The translations under genes were made by a program, and so were the position numbers. The notes under the pieces are model-generated. The model ran no database searches. It saw only the letters and a program-made list of their open reading frames with translations, and was not told where the DNA came from. This document shows positions 6,414-14,940 of a stretch of DNA of 21,249 nt, piece by piece (within the stretch, counting starts at the first letter, position 1; every line of letters starts with the position of its first letter). This stretch comes from Lentisphaeraceae bacterium (GTDB taxonomy: Bacteria > Verrucomicrobiota > Kiritimatiellia > RFP12 > UBA1067), in the NCBI GenBank assembly GCA_004551905.1, contig SFPL01000060.1:1-21249 (forward strand). The letters run 5' to 3'.

Positions 6414-8071
6414 CGGTAAAGGGATATGCGAAGTTCCTGCTCATAATGGCGGGCCTCGGCGGCCTTCTCTACGGCGTGGACGTCGGCGTGATCGCTGCGG
6501 CGCTGCCGTACATCGAGCGGACATCCACATTCAATCAGGATGAAATCGGCTGGATCGTCGGCATGGCGCTTTGGGGGTCGCTCCCCTCGTCGATGATCGC
6601 GGGGCTTCTCGCGGAATGGTTCGGCCGCAAGAAAATGATCGTCGTCTCCGCGCTTCTGTTCCTTCTTTCAATTCCAGTCATTTGCGCCTCTGGCTTTTAT
6701 GAAGGCGGCAACTTCTGGATGATGGTGGGCGGCCGCGCGATGCAGGGCGCGGCGGCTGGCCTTTTCGGAGTGATCGTCCCGATGTATCTCGCCGAGTGTC
6801 TCGACGCCGATTCGCGCGGCAAGGGAACGGGTATGTTCCAACTCCTCCTGACTATCGGGCTTGTGTTCGTCGCGGTCATCGGCTTTGTCATCACCTGTTT
6901 TTACGGCGATGCAAAGAAGGTGGTTGACCCCAAGGCGGTCGAGAACGGAATCATCGAGTATGTGCAGAAGGTAGACAAGAACGGCAAGCCAGTCTGGGCT
7001 GACCAAAAGGAAACCGTTCCTGTTTATGAAATGGATGAGCAGGGGCAGCCCAAGCCGAAACTCGACAAGGACGGCAGGAAGATCGCCGACATGAAGAAGG
7101 TCACCTTCGCGATGATCAAGGGCTGGGTCGAGCCCGTGCAGATCGCGTCCTGGGTCCGCGCCTGGCAGATGATCTTCCTCTTCTCGTGCATTCCTGGCAT
7201 CGTCCTCTTCCTCGGCGCGTTCAGGCTGAAGGAATCGTCCCGCTGGCTCTACCGGATGGGCCGCAAGGACGAGGCGCTCGCCTCGCTCGCCGCCAACAAC
7301 GGTGAAGAGAAGGCCAAGGAAATCCTCGCCGAGATGATCGCCGCCGATGAGGCCGCCGCCGCGGAAAAGGCGAAAAACGCCGCCGCGACAGACTCGCTCT
7401 TCCAGAAGAAGTACGTAATTCCCTTTATTCTCGCGGTCGTGATTCTCGCCTGCAACCAGACGACGGGCATCAATTCCGTTCTCAACTATACGGTGACGAT
7501 CTTCCAGAAGACGGGCATGCAGGGCGCGTTCGCTAACCTTTCCGACGTCGCCATCAAGATCATGAACTGCGTGATGACGGTCGTCGCCTGCGCACTGGTG
7601 GACAAGAAGGGCCGCAAGTTCCTCCTCAAGCTCGGCACCGGCGGCATCATCGTCGGCCTCTGCGGCGTCGGGACGATCTTCCTCGCCATCTCGAAGGCGT
7701 GGGTCGCGCCGTCGATGGTGACGGGCGTCCTCGCGACGGTGTTCTTCTTCATGTTCATCGGCTTCTACGCGGTCGGCCCCGGCGTCTGCGTGTGGCTGGC
7801 CCTGACGGAGCTCATGCCTACGCGCATCCGCGCCAACGGCATGGCGATCGCGATGATCATCAACCAGGGCGTCTCCGCCGGTATCGCCACCGTCTTCCCG
7901 AAGTGGTGCGCGGCGACGAACGACAACGGCACGGTGTTCTTCGTGCTCGCGGGCTTTACTGTCATCTACTTCATCACCGCGGCGTTCTTCCTGCCCGAGA
8001 CGAAGGGCCGGACGCTGGAGGAGGTGGAGCAGTACTTCACCACCGGGAAGATGCCGGAAAAGAAGGCCTGA
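6410..8071 (+). CDS. Sugar-porter family MFS transporter with enlarged periplasmic loop
   Basis: A 553-residue twelve-helix major facilitator of the sugar-porter type (XylE/GLUT-like), probably a sugar-proton symporter in the inner membrane. Family marks in order: YGVDVGVI in helix 1, WFGRKK after helix 2, GRAMQGAAAG with MYLAE in helices 4-5, KESSRWL after helix 6, QTTGIN in helix 7 (usually QQ.TGIN), DKKGRK after helix 8, and the C-terminal PETKGRTLEE. Between helices 5 and 6, where the loop is normally short, there are about 80 extra residues (165-247). This insert is polar and holds three D-x-x-G-[KQR]-[PK] units (189, 209, 219). By topology it should face the periplasm. The 5' part is less GC-rich than neighbouring genes. 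Substrate cannot be read from sequence. Confidence 0.88.
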   Translation: MTVKGYAKFLLIMAGLGGLLYGVDVGVIAAALPYIERTSTFNQDEIGWIVGMALWGSLPSSMIAGLLAEWFGRKKMIVVSALLFLLSIPVICASGFYEGGNFWMMVGGRAMQGAAAGLFGVIVPMYLAECLDADSRGKGTGMFQLLLTIGLVFVAVIGFVITCFYGDAKKVVDPKAVENGIIEYVQKVDKNGKPVWADQKETVPVYEMDEQGQPKPKLDKDGRKIADMKKVTFAMIKGWVEPVQIASWVRAWQMIFLFSCIPGIVLFLGAFRLKESSRWLYRMGRKDEALASLAANNGEEKAKEILAEMIAADEAAAAEKAKNAAATDSLFQKKYVIPFILAVVILACNQTTGINSVLNYTVTIFQKTGMQGAFANLSDVAIKIMNCVMTVVACALVDKKGRKFLLKLGTGGIIVGLCGVGTIFLAISKAWVAPSMVTGVLATVFFFMFIGFYAVGPGVCVWLALTELMPTRIRANGMAIAMIINQGVSAGIATVFPKWCAATNDNGTVFFVLAGFTVIYFITAAFFLPETKGRTLEEVEQYFTTGKMPEKKA

Positions 8072-8092
8072 GAGGTTCAAGGGGTTGAGGGG

Positions 8093-8947
8093 TTGACCTT
8101 CCGGTTTTTAGGGACGGGGACGTCGGTCGGGGTGCCGCAGATCGGCTGCGGCTGCCGCGTCTGCACCTCTGCGGACCCAAGAGACCGGCGTAGGCGCTGC
8201 GGTGCGTACGTGACTGCGGCGGACGGCGCGGCGTTCCTCGTCGACACCCCGCCCGAGCTTCGGCTCGCGTGCGTGGAGCTGGGGGTCTCCAAGGTCGACG
8301 CGGTCGTCCTCACCCACGCGCACATGGACCATGTGGCCGGCTTCGACGACCTCCGCCGCTTCAACACGCTGAACGGCGAGAAGGTGCCGTGCGAGCCAGG
8401 CGATCCGCTCTACCGCGGGCTGCCCTACCGCATCGTCGGCAAGCCGATGCCCTGCTACGCGATGGAGGAGACGATCGAGCAGATGCACCGGATCTTCCCG
8501 TACATCAGCGGGAAGGGCGGCGCGAATGGTCTCTTCCGTCCCCAGATCGAGTTCGACTCCGCCGAGGCGTTCTCGGTCGGCTCTGTCCGCGTCGAGCGGC
8601 TCAGGGTCGAGCACGGCTTCCCCTGCTGCGGCTACCTCTTCTCCGAGGGCGGCGCCCGCATCGCCTATGTCAGCGACTGCCACGAGCTTCCGGACGCGAC
8701 GCTTGAGCGCGTGAAGGACGTGGACGTGATGGTGCTCAACTGCCTCAGGGAGCGCGAGCACCCGACGCACCTGAGCCTCAAACGCGCGCTTGGGTATCTC
8801 GACCGCATCGCGCCGAAGAGGGCGTTTTTCGTCCACATGTGCCATGACTTCTCGCACGTCGAATGGCTCTCGCGCCTTGCGGGGACCTGCGCCGCGCCGG
8901 CGTACGACGGGCTGGAGGTCGAGGTCGGAAACGGAGGAGGGAGATGA
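8093..8947 (+). CDS. Metallo-beta-lactamase-fold phosphodiesterase, PhnP-like
   Basis: A 284-residue MBL-fold hydrolase. The metal motif HAHMDH is at 75-80, with later ligand segments VSDCHELP, HPTHLS and HMCHDFSH. Near the start CGCRVC (19-24) has the C-x-C-x-x-C spacing that binds a structural zinc in Escherichia coli PhnP, which cleaves phosphoribosyl cyclic phosphate. No other phosphonate genes are present, so the substrate is more safely given as a phosphodiester or cyclic phosphate. The predicted start is TTG at 8093, just before the FRFLGTGTS strand where the fold begins; AAGGGG lies shortly upstream. The 21-base gap after the transporter contains three imperfect GGTTSA-type repeats. 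Its stop overlaps the next start as ATGA. Confidence 0.8.
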   Translation: MTFRFLGTGTSVGVPQIGCGCRVCTSADPRDRRRRCGAYVTAADGAAFLVDTPPELRLACVELGVSKVDAVVLTHAHMDHVAGFDDLRRFNTLNGEKVPCEPGDPLYRGLPYRIVGKPMPCYAMEETIEQMHRIFPYISGKGGANGLFRPQIEFDSAEAFSVGSVRVERLRVEHGFPCCGYLFSEGGARIAYVSDCHELPDATLERVKDVDVMVLNCLREREHPTHLSLKRALGYLDRIAPKRAFFVHMCHDFSHVEWLSRLAGTCAAPAYDGLEVEVGNGGGR

Positions 8948-9825
8948 GAAGGGCGATTCTTGCGGTGCTATTGCAGGCGACAGCGGCGGCCATGTCCGCG
9001 GCGGCCGCTTCGATGAGTGAGATCACGGTGGACCTGAGGATGGACGCCTCGGACTACGTGGTCGGCGAGCGCGTACGGGCGGTGGTGGACATCGTCAACT
9101 CGTCGCCCGACACGATCGGCATCGGCGGCAAGGTGCGGGTGTGGGGCAATGAGGGCCCGAACCGCGTGGTCAAGGCCGAGTACGACGTCAACGATCGGTT
9201 CTTCATCGAGGTCTACCGCACCGGCGACATGTCGCAGCTCGCCAAGGTCTCCAGGGGCGCGTTCGTGGCCGACTTCGCGGTGGAGACGGGCGAGGGACAG
9301 AAGCTCGAGACCTTCATCGGGGACCATTTTGCGCTCGGCGAGCCGAACCGCTACATGGCCAAGCCGGTGTTCGTGCACGCAGGCGTGCGCTACGAGGGGC
9401 AGCCGCGGGTGTTCGACATGGTCGAGGGCGTTCGCGCCGTCGCCGCGATGCAGATGTTCGCCAATCGGAAGTCGCTTCAGCGCGAGTTCTCGCTCGTCTA
9501 CTGGGCGCGCGGCCGCAGCGAGAACGTCTTTCTGAAGGCGAAGGACTCGAACGGACGGCAGTGGCGCACCACCGACCTGGGCCCGATCCTCCGCATCGAC
9601 AAGCCGGAGATCAGCGTCTGCGCGGACGGCAAGGTGTTCGTCCTGCACCGCCTCAACCAGGATCAGTTCGTGCGCAGCGAGTTCTGGTCGCTCCCGGACG
9701 CGCTGGAGTTCCGCGGGCGCAGCTCGGTGCTCGATCCGGAGACGGCCGGCACCCAGAGCGTGCGCGAGCTCTACCGCGACGGTGGGGTGAAGCCGAAGCA
9801 GAACCCCTGGTGGAAGTTCTGGTAG
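8944..9825 (+). CDS. Exported protein of unknown function
   Basis: A 293-residue protein I do not recognise. It starts at the ATG overlapping the previous stop, preceded by GGAGGAGGGAG. The N-terminus is a clear signal peptide: two arginines, then a hydrophobic alanine-rich stretch to about residue 22. The next 100 residues (VDLRMDASDYVVGERV, VDIVNSSPDTIGIGG) look like a beta-sandwich of the kind found in adhesin or CARDB-type extracellular domains; that is an impression only. There is no second membrane segment. The C-terminus is basic and aromatic (NPWWKFW). No catalytic motif is visible. It sits 18 bases before tsaD in the long unit, which does not suggest a function. Confidence 0.75.
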   Translation: MRRAILAVLLQATAAAMSAAAASMSEITVDLRMDASDYVVGERVRAVVDIVNSSPDTIGIGGKVRVWGNEGPNRVVKAEYDVNDRFFIEVYRTGDMSQLAKVSRGAFVADFAVETGEGQKLETFIGDHFALGEPNRYMAKPVFVHAGVRYEGQPRVFDMVEGVRAVAAMQMFANRKSLQREFSLVYWARGRSENVFLKAKDSNGRQWRTTDLGPILRIDKPEISVCADGKVFVLHRLNQDQFVRSEFWSLPDALEFRGRSSVLDPETAGTQSVRELYRDGGVKPKQNPWWKFW

Positions 9826-9843
9826 CGGAAGGGGAGCGGCAAG

Positions 9844-10983
9844 TTGACGGTTCTTGGCATAGAGACGAGCTGCGACGAGACCGCGGCGGCGGTGGTGAGG
9901 GACGCGAGGGAGGTCCTCTCCAACGTCGTCTACACCCAGATCCCGCTGCACAGTCCGTACGGCGGAGTCGTGCCCGAGATCGCCTCGCGCGCCCACGTCG
10001 AGAAGATCGGCCAGGTGGCGCGTGCCGCGCTCGACGCGGCCGGCGGCCAGGTGGACGCGGTCGCGGTCACCTACGGACCCGGCCTCGCGCCGGCGCTCAT
10101 CGTGGGCGTCAACTTCGCGAAGGGGCTCGCGCTTTCGCTCGGCGTGTCGCTCGTTGGCGTCAACCACATCGAGGCGCATCTCCATTCCCCGTTCCTCTTT
10201 GATTCGCCGGCGGACGCCACCTTCGCCGCGCCGGACCCGCGCAAGCTCTGCCACGCGCTCGGGCTGGTGGTGTCGGGCGGGAATACCCTGCTCGTCGACA
10301 TGCCGGAGTACGGGCGCTACGAGACTATCGGCGAGACGCTGGACGACGCCGCTGGCGAGGCGTTCGACAAGGCGGCGAAGCTCCTGGGCCTCGGCTATCC
10401 CGGCGGGCTCAAGATCGACCGCATCGCCGCCGCCTGGCGCAAGGCGAACCCCGGCGCCGCGTTGGTGCCGTTTCCGAAGGGGCGGCCGCGCGAAGGCGTG
10501 GCGGCGCTCTCCGGGCTGCCGGCGGAGCTGTGCGTCTCCTTCTCCGGGCTCAAGACGTCGCTGCTCCGATACGTGCAGGGACATCCCGAGGTGCTTGACG
10601 CCGCCGCGCCGGTGCGCGGCTGGGGCGGGTACGAGGTGTCAGACGCCGTAGCGCACGTCGTCGCCAGCTACCAGGAGGCGATCGCCGTGGCAATCGCGGA
10701 GCGGGTGCGCGCGGCGCTGCGGCGGAGGCGCTACGCGGCGTTCGTGCTCGGCGGCGGCGTTTCGCTCAACTCGCGCATCCGCGAGACGCTGGCGGAGGAG
10801 TGCCGCGCGGCCGGGGTGCCGATCCTGACGGCGCTGCCGAAGTACACCGGCGACAACGGCGCGATGATCGCCGGTCTCGCCTGCCTGCGGCGCCGCGTGG
10901 ACGGCGAGGCGGCGATGCGGATGGACGCGGAGCCATCGCTCGAGGTCGGCGACGGCAACGGGAAGGAGGCTGCGAATGGATGA
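9844..10983 (+). CDS. tsaD: tRNA threonylcarbamoyladenosine transferase TsaD
   Basis: A 379-residue member of the Kae1/TsaD family, which transfers the threonylcarbamoyl group to A37 of ANN-decoding tRNAs together with TsaB and TsaE. The N-terminal GIETSCDETAAAVV, the GGVVPEIASR segment, the metal ligands His108 and His112 in HIEAH, GEAFDKAAKLLGLGYPGG and the late TGDNGAMIA are all present. The common SGGHT reads SGGNT. It is about 35 residues longer than the E. coli protein, partly from a charged C-terminal tail. The start is TTG at 9844, directly before the conserved first strand; GGGGAG lies 8-13 bases upstream. Its end overlaps the next gene by eight bases. Confidence 0.94.
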   Translation: MTVLGIETSCDETAAAVVRDAREVLSNVVYTQIPLHSPYGGVVPEIASRAHVEKIGQVARAALDAAGGQVDAVAVTYGPGLAPALIVGVNFAKGLALSLGVSLVGVNHIEAHLHSPFLFDSPADATFAAPDPRKLCHALGLVVSGGNTLLVDMPEYGRYETIGETLDDAAGEAFDKAAKLLGLGYPGGLKIDRIAAAWRKANPGAALVPFPKGRPREGVAALSGLPAELCVSFSGLKTSLLRYVQGHPEVLDAAAPVRGWGGYEVSDAVAHVVASYQEAIAVAIAERVRAALRRRRYAAFVLGGGVSLNSRIRETLAEECRAAGVPILTALPKYTGDNGAMIAGLACLRRRVDGEAAMRMDAEPSLEVGDGNGKEAANG

Positions 10984-12547
10984 CGGCGTGAACAACGGCG
11001 GCGGCCTCAAGGGCGGTTTTGTGTTTGCCGCGCTCGCGGTGTTCGCGGCGGCGGTGCTGTCCTTCGCGGCGGTCTGGATGGGCGGGCTCAACCAGGACGA
11101 GGGCTGGTATCTCTACGCGGCGAACCTGGTCGCCGAGGGAAAGATGCTCTACCGCGACTTCTTCTACACCCAGGGTCCGCTGATGCCGATCGTCTACTCC
11201 GCCTTCACCGCGGTCTGGAAGGGCTTCGGTATCCTCGGCGCGCGAGTCTTCACGCTCTCGCTCGGGTGCGCGGGGGTCGTGCTCGCCTGTGCGCTCGCCG
11301 CGCGGCTCGCGCCTCGGGGGCGGAAAGCAGCCGCCGCGCTGACGGTGGCGCTGCTCCTCGGCTCCAACCTCTACCACCTCTACTATATCGCGATTCCCAA
11401 GACCTACGCGCTTGCATCGCTCTTCGTGGTGGTCGGCTTCTTCTTCCTCTCGTTCCTGCCGGCGCGCGCCGGCGGTGGCTCGTGGGCGCGCACGCTCGCC
11501 TTCGGGACCGGCGCTGGACTGAGCCTCGCGCTGGCGGCGGGGACGCGCATTTCGCTCGGCATCCTCCTCTGCACGGCCGGCACCTGGCTGCTCGTCTCCC
11601 GTCGCTGGCGCGAGCTCGCCGCATTCTGCGTCGGCGGCTTCGGCGGCCTCGCGCTCGTCTACGGTCCGTTCCTCCTGGACGCCGACGCCTTCGCCGGACT
11701 CGTCGCCGCGCAGCGCTACCACGCCGCGCGCGGCGGCTTTGACCCGGTCTGGACGGTGGGCAGCGTCTCGCGCCTGGTGCGCTGGTATCTGCCGGTGTTC
11801 GTCATCCTCGGCATGGGGGTGGCGTTTGCGGCGTCCGGCCGCGTCGGCGGCGGGGAGAACGATGAGTCCGCGGCGCCGTGCGCCGCTGCGCCGCTGCTCC
11901 TGGTCTCATTTGCCGCGGTCTTCCTGGTGCAGATGCTCGCGCCGTTCCCCTATGAGGACTACCAGGTTCCGGTGATGGGAATCGTCGCGGCGTTCGCCGC
12001 GGCAAAGTTCGCGCGCGGCGACGCGGGGACGCAGACCCTGCGGATGGTGCTGGTGTTGGGGCTGGCGTGGGCGTCGACCTTCGGCTCGCCGCTTTTGGAG
12101 CGGTGGACGACGAACGGGCAGGACCGCTTCTGGTCGCTCAAGAAGAGCGCCTTCGAGCTGAAGCAGCTCCGCGACGTGGCGCGGCGGATCGAGGCGCTCG
12201 ACCCGGGCGGCTGCGAAATCTTCACCCAGGACCTGTACCTCGCCGTAGAGACCGGGCGCAGGGTGCCGGCGGGGCTGGAGATGGGACCGTTCTCGATGCT
12301 CAGCGACGAGCGCTGGCGCGAGCTTCTCTCGTCCGCTCCCTGCGAAATCGCCGCGTTCTCGGGCTATGCCTTCGCCATCGACCCGCCGAAGTGCGACGAG
12401 CGGCCGGTGGAGCGCCAGATCGAGTACTGGGAGGCGCTCAAGCGCAACTACGAGCTGGTCGACCGCGAGGAGGCCTTCGGGCAGAACGCGACGACGCTCC
12501 TGGTGCTGCGGCGCAAGGCGTCCGCCGGAAAGGGGACTCCGCAGTGA
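10976..12547 (+). CDS. GT-C fold membrane glycosyltransferase (GT39/ArnT-like)
   Basis: A 523-residue integral membrane protein with about ten hydrophobic helices over residues 15-360 and a soluble C-terminal part of about 150 residues. After the first helix comes NQDEGWYLYAANLVAEG, then FFYTQGPL: the acidic pair in the first periplasmic loop is the hallmark of lipid-linked-sugar glycosyltransferases of the PMT/ArnT class (Pfam PMT_2). Such enzymes move a sugar from a polyprenyl-phosphate donor onto a protein or lipid on the outer face of the membrane. Acceptor and sugar are unknown. It overlaps tsaD by eight bases and dxs by four (GTGA). The next gene feeds polyprenyl synthesis, which fits but does not prove a link. 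Confidence 0.78.
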   Translation: MDDGVNNGGGLKGGFVFAALAVFAAAVLSFAAVWMGGLNQDEGWYLYAANLVAEGKMLYRDFFYTQGPLMPIVYSAFTAVWKGFGILGARVFTLSLGCAGVVLACALAARLAPRGRKAAAALTVALLLGSNLYHLYYIAIPKTYALASLFVVVGFFFLSFLPARAGGGSWARTLAFGTGAGLSLALAAGTRISLGILLCTAGTWLLVSRRWRELAAFCVGGFGGLALVYGPFLLDADAFAGLVAAQRYHAARGGFDPVWTVGSVSRLVRWYLPVFVILGMGVAFAASGRVGGGENDESAAPCAAAPLLLVSFAAVFLVQMLAPFPYEDYQVPVMGIVAAFAAAKFARGDAGTQTLRMVLVLGLAWASTFGSPLLERWTTNGQDRFWSLKKSAFELKQLRDVARRIEALDPGGCEIFTQDLYLAVETGRRVPAGLEMGPFSMLSDERWRELLSSAPCEIAAFSGYAFAIDPPKCDERPVERQIEYWEALKRNYELVDREEAFGQNATTLLVLRRKASAGKGTPQ

Positions 12548-14265
12548 GGCGGTCCGCGCGAGAGATCCGCGAGGAGATAATCGCGACCGTGCTGAGGAAC
12601 GGCGGACATCTCGCCTCCTCGCTCGGCGCGGTGGAGCTTTCGATGGCGCTCGCCGAGGCGTTCGACCCGGAGCGCGACCGGGTGGTGTGGGACGTTGGCC
12701 ACCAGGCGTATGCGTGGAAGATCCTGACCGGCCGCGGCGGAAGGTTCGGGTCCATCCGGACGCTTGGCGGGCTTTCGCCGTTTCTGGATCCGGCGGAGAG
12801 CCCGGCGGACGCGGCGGTCTCGGGCCACGCCGGCTCGGCACTTTCGGTGGCGCTCGGCCTCGCCGCCGCGCGCGACCGCCGCGGCGGCAGCGAGCACGTG
12901 GTGGCGGTGGTGGGCGACGCGTCGATGGCCAACGGCCATTCGTTCGAGGCGCTCAACAACTGCGCGGCCGAGACGAAGAAGCTGATCGTGGTGCTGAACG
13001 ACAACGAGATGTCCATCTCGCGCTCCGTCGGCAGCCTTTCGCGCGTCCTCGCGCGCCTCACCTCCGGCGTCCGCTACAACCGGGCGAAGAACGCGGTCAA
13101 GGCGGCGGGCCGGGCGCTGCGGCTCTCGTTCCTCTACCGGCCGGTCCACGGACTGAAGCGCATCCTCAAGACGATGGTCCTCGGAGACCTCTGGTTCGAG
13201 CAGTTCGGGCTCCACTACCTGGGCCCGGTGGACGGACACGACCCGGCCGCGCTCGCGTCCGCGCTGGCGGCGGCGAAGGCGGAGCCGCGCTCGGTGGTGG
13301 TGCACGTCGTGACCCGCAAGGGCAAGGGATACGCCCCGGCCGAGCAGGATCCGGTGAAGTACCACGGCGTCTCGCCGGCCGCCCCGGTCGCGCCGGGGGA
13401 GCGACCGCAGACCTGGTCGGAGGAGTTCGGCGCGGCGCTTTCGGAGCTGGCGCGCAAGGACGAGCGGGTGGTGGCGCTCACGGCGGGCATGCGCGACGGC
13501 ACCGGGCTCGCCGGCTTCGCGCGCGAGTTCCCGGACCGGTTCTTCGACGTCGGCATCGCCGAGGGCCACCTCGTCGCCTTCGCTGCGGGGCTCGCGGCCG
13601 GCGGGCTCCGTCCGTTCGTGGCCGTATACTCGACCTTCCTCCAGCGCGCGGTCGACCAGGTGATGCACGACGTGTGCATCTCGCGGCTGCCGGTGGTAAT
13701 CTGCGTGGACCGCGCGGGAATCGTCGGCGCGGACGGCGCGACCCACCAGGGGCTCTACGACTACGCGATGCTCCGGTGCCTGCCCAACCTCGAGATCGTG
13801 CAGCCGAAGGACGCGCCCGACCTCGCCGCCGCGCTCGGCGAGGCGCTGGAGCGCGGCGGGCCGACGGTGGTCCGCTATCCGCGCGGCGCGGCGCCATCCT
13901 CGCTCGAGGTGCCGCCGCCGTCGGCCGGGGCGAAGTTCGCGGTCTGGGCGCCGGGCGACGCGCTCGCCAAGGCGATTGCCGTCGCCGGCGAGGTCGGCGG
14001 CTGCGAGGTGGTGCACGCGCGCTCGCTCAAGCCGTTCGACGCGGAGCGGCTCGCGCGCCAGCGCGCTGCGGGGATGAAGATCGTGTCGATCGAGAACGGC
14101 TCTATCGCCGGCGGCTTCGGGGAGGCGATCGGCGCCGACCTGCGCTTCGGCTGGCCGGACGTCTTCGTGCCGCACGGGCGGATCGACGAACTGGAACGCA
14201 AGTACTCGCTCGACGCCGGCGCCATCGCCGCCGCGCTCGTCGGCGAAAGGGAGAGGGGAGGCTGA
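12544..14265 (+). CDS. dxs: 1-deoxy-D-xylulose-5-phosphate synthase
   Basis: A 573-residue thiamine-diphosphate enzyme that condenses pyruvate and glyceraldehyde 3-phosphate, the first step of the MEP isoprenoid pathway. Visible marks: GGHLASSLG with His22, WDVGHQAY, SGHAGSAL with His95, VVGDAS with Asp125 and Asn152 of the ThDP/Mg site, HYLGPVDGHD, Glu340 in GIAEGH, and DRAGIVGADGATHQG with His401. It is shorter than the usual 620-640 residues because about 25 N-terminal residues and parts of linkers are missing. GDG reads GDA and GIAEQH reads GIAEGH. I chose GTG at 12544: it follows AAGGGGA, overlaps the previous stop as GTGA, and sits just before the conserved IREEII helix. The frame is open further upstream, but only as a shadow of the glycosyltransferase gene. 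Confidence 0.92.
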   Translation: MRRSAREIREEIIATVLRNGGHLASSLGAVELSMALAEAFDPERDRVVWDVGHQAYAWKILTGRGGRFGSIRTLGGLSPFLDPAESPADAAVSGHAGSALSVALGLAAARDRRGGSEHVVAVVGDASMANGHSFEALNNCAAETKKLIVVLNDNEMSISRSVGSLSRVLARLTSGVRYNRAKNAVKAAGRALRLSFLYRPVHGLKRILKTMVLGDLWFEQFGLHYLGPVDGHDPAALASALAAAKAEPRSVVVHVVTRKGKGYAPAEQDPVKYHGVSPAAPVAPGERPQTWSEEFGAALSELARKDERVVALTAGMRDGTGLAGFAREFPDRFFDVGIAEGHLVAFAAGLAAGGLRPFVAVYSTFLQRAVDQVMHDVCISRLPVVICVDRAGIVGADGATHQGLYDYAMLRCLPNLEIVQPKDAPDLAAALGEALERGGPTVVRYPRGAAPSSLEVPPPSAGAKFAVWAPGDALAKAIAVAGEVGGCEVVHARSLKPFDAERLARQRAAGMKIVSIENGSIAGGFGEAIGADLRFGWPDVFVPHGRIDELERKYSLDAGAIAAALVGERERGG

Positions 14266-14268
14266 CGG

Positions 14269-14940
14269 ATGGCCAGTATACACGGAGTCGCGGGCGAGTG
14301 GGCCCGGGTGAAGGGGACGGTGCTGGGGCTGTGGCCGCTTTTCGCCGGGGTGTTCGCGGCCGGCAGCTCCGCAGCGTATACGTTCTGCGACCCGGCGGTC
14401 GGCGGCGCGCTGTTCGTGGTCGCGGCGGTCTGGTGTGCGGTGTCGCTTGCGCGCGGGCTCAGGCACGTCGAGCGCTACTTCAAGGGCGCACGCGGCGAGG
14501 AGCGCGTCGCCGGCATCCTCCAGAAGCTGCCTGACGGCTACCACGTTTTCAACGACTTCGTCGCCTGCGGCCGCCACGTCGACCACGTGGTGGTCGGCTC
14601 CGGCGGTGTCTTCGCGGTGGAGACCAAGTTCTGGCTCGGGCGGGTCACGCTCGAGGACGGACACATCCTGCTCGACGGCCAGCTCACCGACCGCCCGCCG
14701 CTCAAACAGGTGCTGAAGGAGGCGGAGGCGGTAAGGAACGAGCTCGCCAAGCGCGGCTGGAGGGGGGAGGTGACGCCGGTCCTCGCCTTCGCGTCCGACA
14801 CCTTCGAGGCGAAGATCGCCGAGTCGGGCGGCGTTGTGATAATCAACTCGAACGCGCTGGAGGCGAGCTTCGCATCGGTGAGGACGGTGCTGCCGCCGGC
14901 GGAGCTCGACCGGCTGGTGCGGCTGATGGAGAACGGCTGA
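14269..14940 (+). CDS. Membrane-anchored NERD-domain protein
   Basis: A 223-residue protein. Two hydrophobic segments (about 17-38 and 43-62) anchor it, followed by a NERD (nuclease-related) domain from about 70: GARGEERVAGIL, then HVDHVVVG with Asp105, and FAVETK with Glu118 and Lys120. That D...ExK arrangement is the PD-(D/E)XK nuclease-like core the family is named for. Nuclease activity is not established for most NERD proteins. The domain would lie on the cytosolic side if both segments span the membrane as a hairpin. It begins three bases after dxs, with GAGGGGAG as ribosome site, and its stop overlaps the next start as TGATG. Role in the cell unknown. Confidence 0.8.
   Translation: MASIHGVAGEWARVKGTVLGLWPLFAGVFAAGSSAAYTFCDPAVGGALFVVAAVWCAVSLARGLRHVERYFKGARGEERVAGILQKLPDGYHVFNDFVACGRHVDHVVVGSGGVFAVETKFWLGRVTLEDGHILLDGQLTDRPPLKQVLKEAEAVRNELAKRGWRGEVTPVLAFASDTFEAKIAESGGVVIINSNALEASFASVRTVLPPAELDRLVRLMENG

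Noticed and set aside
8863..8943. Earlier start for the exported protein
   Set aside because: The added 27 residues are a shadow of the PhnP-like gene and would bury the signal peptide; the ATG at 8944 has a strong ribosome site.
12067..12543. Longer start for dxs (732 residues)
   Set aside because: The extra 159 residues lie inside the glycosyltransferase gene in another frame and have no DXS similarity; GTG at 12544 with its ribosome site is better.
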